Program-made: the position numbers and the translations under genes
Notes under the pieces: model-generated
The model's database searches: none
Seen by the model: the letters and a program-made list of their open reading frames with translations, nothing else
Told to the model about the DNA's origin: nothing
NCBI RefSeq assembly: GCF_022829445.1
Contig: NZ_JAKSXY010000049.1
Coordinates: forward strand, 62,001 to 126,000
Length of the DNA stretch: 64,000 nt
Source: Methylobacterium sp. J-068
GTDB lineage: Bacteria; Pseudomonadota; Alphaproteobacteria; Rhizobiales; Beijerinckiaceae
Direction: 5' to 3'
In this document: in pieces, positions 63,701 through 64,000 of the stretch
Position numbering within the stretch: the first letter of the stretch is position 1
Layout of the letters: each line of letters opens with the position of its first letter

Positions 63701-64000
63701 GCTTCAGCTCGGCGGTGAGATCGTCCGCGTAGGCGAAGCCGCGCGCCTGGGCGTAGTCCTCCACGAAGAAGTCGAACGGATTGATCACCGACATGTCGGC
63801 GGTGAGGTCGACCTCGATCTTCAGCTCCGTCGTCTTCTCCGGGAAGACGAGGCGCGCGAGCCAGTTGCCGTTCGGGTCCTGCTGCCAGTTGATGAAGTGA
63901 TTCTCGGGCAGCACCTTCAGCGAATAGGCCGGCACGGCGGTGCGCGTGTGCGGCGCGGGCCGCAGGCGAATCACCTGCGGCCCGAGCGCGATCGGCCGAT
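60762..64000 (-). CDS. DUF2126 transglutaminase protein (5' end outside the window)
   Basis: At least 1079 codons; the frame is open to the right edge (reading [19 protein letters not shown]), so the true start, some 15 residues earlier by family comparison, is not seen. The N-terminal transglutaminase part has Cys in [18 protein letters not shown], His in [13 protein letters not shown] and Asp in WIGLDATSG. The long remainder is DUF2126, starting near [20 protein letters not shown] and including [20 protein letters not shown] and [17 protein letters not shown]. Family function is unknown; it always travels with ATP-grasp/alpha-E genes. Confidence 0.92.
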   Translation of the reverse strand, partial: RPIALGPQVIRLRPAPHTRTAVPAYSLKVLPENHFINWQQDPNGNWLARLVFPEKTTELKIEVDLTADMSVINPFDFFVEDYAQARGFAYADDLTAELKPYLVLDDAMAPEVDAFLQRLPAEQNTVLFLVALNAQVAGEITYGVRMEPGVQTAAETLTLKSGSCRDSAWLMVQILRRLGMAARFVSGYLIQLVPDTTAVDGPAGTTTDFTDLHAWAEVYLPGAGWIGLDATSGLLCGEGHIPLAATPHYASAAPISGLAEPAGVEFGFEMTVTRVAEAPRITKPFSEEVWAAMDALGERVDADLAEQDVRLTMGGEPTFVSIDDFESAEWNAAAVGPTKRGLADKLIRRLRTRFAPGGLLHYGQGKWYPGESLPRWAFALYWRRDGVPVWKDAALIAAEDGPRDANIHKAKALIDGVAGRLGLGAYVFPAFEDPVYWTEKRDDLPVNVTTAEPRFPNPETNARMARVFERGLGEAAGYALPLASLPTGKDGDADRLWISEPWAFRRGHAFLTPGDSPVGYRLPLSSLPYVPPEHYPYYQPQDTLEARGALPEGHPGVETVNGSGVMGVAVRTALAVEPRDGVLHVFMPPLQRVDEYLELLGHLEAAAAALKQTLHIEGYEPPFDARLDVIKVTPDPGVIEVNVHPASTWRDAVRITTELYEDARQIRLGAQKFMTDGRHTGTGGGNHVVLGGATPNDSPFLRRPDLLKSLVLYWQRHPAMSYLFSGLYIGPTSQAPRMDEARHDGLYELEIAMAQVPRPDEPNIPRWLVDRIFRNILVDVTGNTHRSEICIDKLYSPDGPTGRLGLLEFRSFEMPPDPRMSLAQQLLLRAIVAWLWREPQAGGCVRWGTGLHDRFMLPHFLWADFLGVLEDLRAAGYDFDPAAFVAQREFRFPVFGTVEQGGVKLELRQALEPWHVLGEEGAIGGTVRYVDSSVERLQVKVEGYVPGRHVIACNGRRLPMTGTGVAGEAVAGLRFKAWQPASSMHPTIPAHSPLTIDILDAWSGRSLGGCRYHVSHPGGRNYETFPVNTYEAEGRRLARFQAHGHTPGKVAMPPEETNREFPMTLDLRTPAPPGFTPQ

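Overview
The window is about 70% GC and carries gene arrangements typical of alphaproteobacteria: pal-cpoB-tilS-ftsH, dusB(nifR3)-ntrB-ntrC, a fused ispDF followed by a CinA-type amidase, and pdhA-pdhB-DUF5076-pdhC-lpdA-lipA-coq10. It also has Omp25/RopB-like porin, YdcH (DUF465) and GlsB small proteins, and glycine-rich secreted proteins. Taken together it looks like a chromosomal segment of Hyphomicrobiales, most likely Methylobacteriaceae (Methylobacterium/Methylorubrum). That assignment rests on gene content and protein resemblance, not on a database search. I found no rRNA, tRNA, CRISPR array, insertion sequence, prophage or plasmid gene.

Layout. 1-3.7 kb (minus): cell-envelope and housekeeping operon pal-cpoB-tilS-ftsH; ftsH runs off the left edge. 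4-11 kb: an orphan HPt protein beside a single-domain response regulator, hemC, two tandem paralogous small membrane proteins, an ABM-domain protein with a Kdo-hydroxylase-like protein, an orphan HTH protein, a secreted cysteine-containing protein, an Hsp20 gene with a predicted sigma-32 promoter and ROSE-like 5' UTR, and an alpha/beta hydrolase. 11-20.8 kb: hisN-type phosphatase, an AI-2E permease with an unusual cytosolic tail, pncB, a PPOX-fold stress protein, a membrane GGDEF protein, mrp, mobA and an EamA exporter. 20.8-27.9 kb (minus): coaD, two cyclophilins around a TonB-C-like protein, a porin, gyrA and ssb. 28-35.4 kb: oxidoreductases, secreted proteins and a prpE/OYE operon ending in three small unknown genes. 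35.5-42.9 kb: divergent YdcH pair, purEK, TPR lipoprotein and the nitrogen two-component operon. 43-47.3 kb: ispDF-pncC, a short candidate leader ORF, an ABC exporter and an LMW-PTP homologue lacking its catalytic cysteine. 47.3-55.7 kb (minus): the pyruvate dehydrogenase/lipoate operon and ftsB. 55.8-57.3 kb: a LysR regulator and mntR. 57.3-64 kb (minus): an overlapping three-gene cluster of transglutaminase, circularly permuted ATP-grasp/alpha-E fusion and DUF2126 transglutaminase, open at the right edge.

How the genes work together. Pal and CpoB belong to the Tol-Pal envelope system. LipA makes the lipoyl cofactor for PdhB and PdhC, and LpdA reoxidises it. NtrB/NtrC set nitrogen control. 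PurE and PurK act in consecutive order in purine synthesis. The 57-64 kb cluster is the best candidate for an undescribed system: its domain set was predicted from comparative genomics to make or process a peptide-like product, and I know of no established substrate. Smaller signals are short tandem repeats that cover stop codons, a LexA-type box upstream of ssb, and several non-ATG starts.
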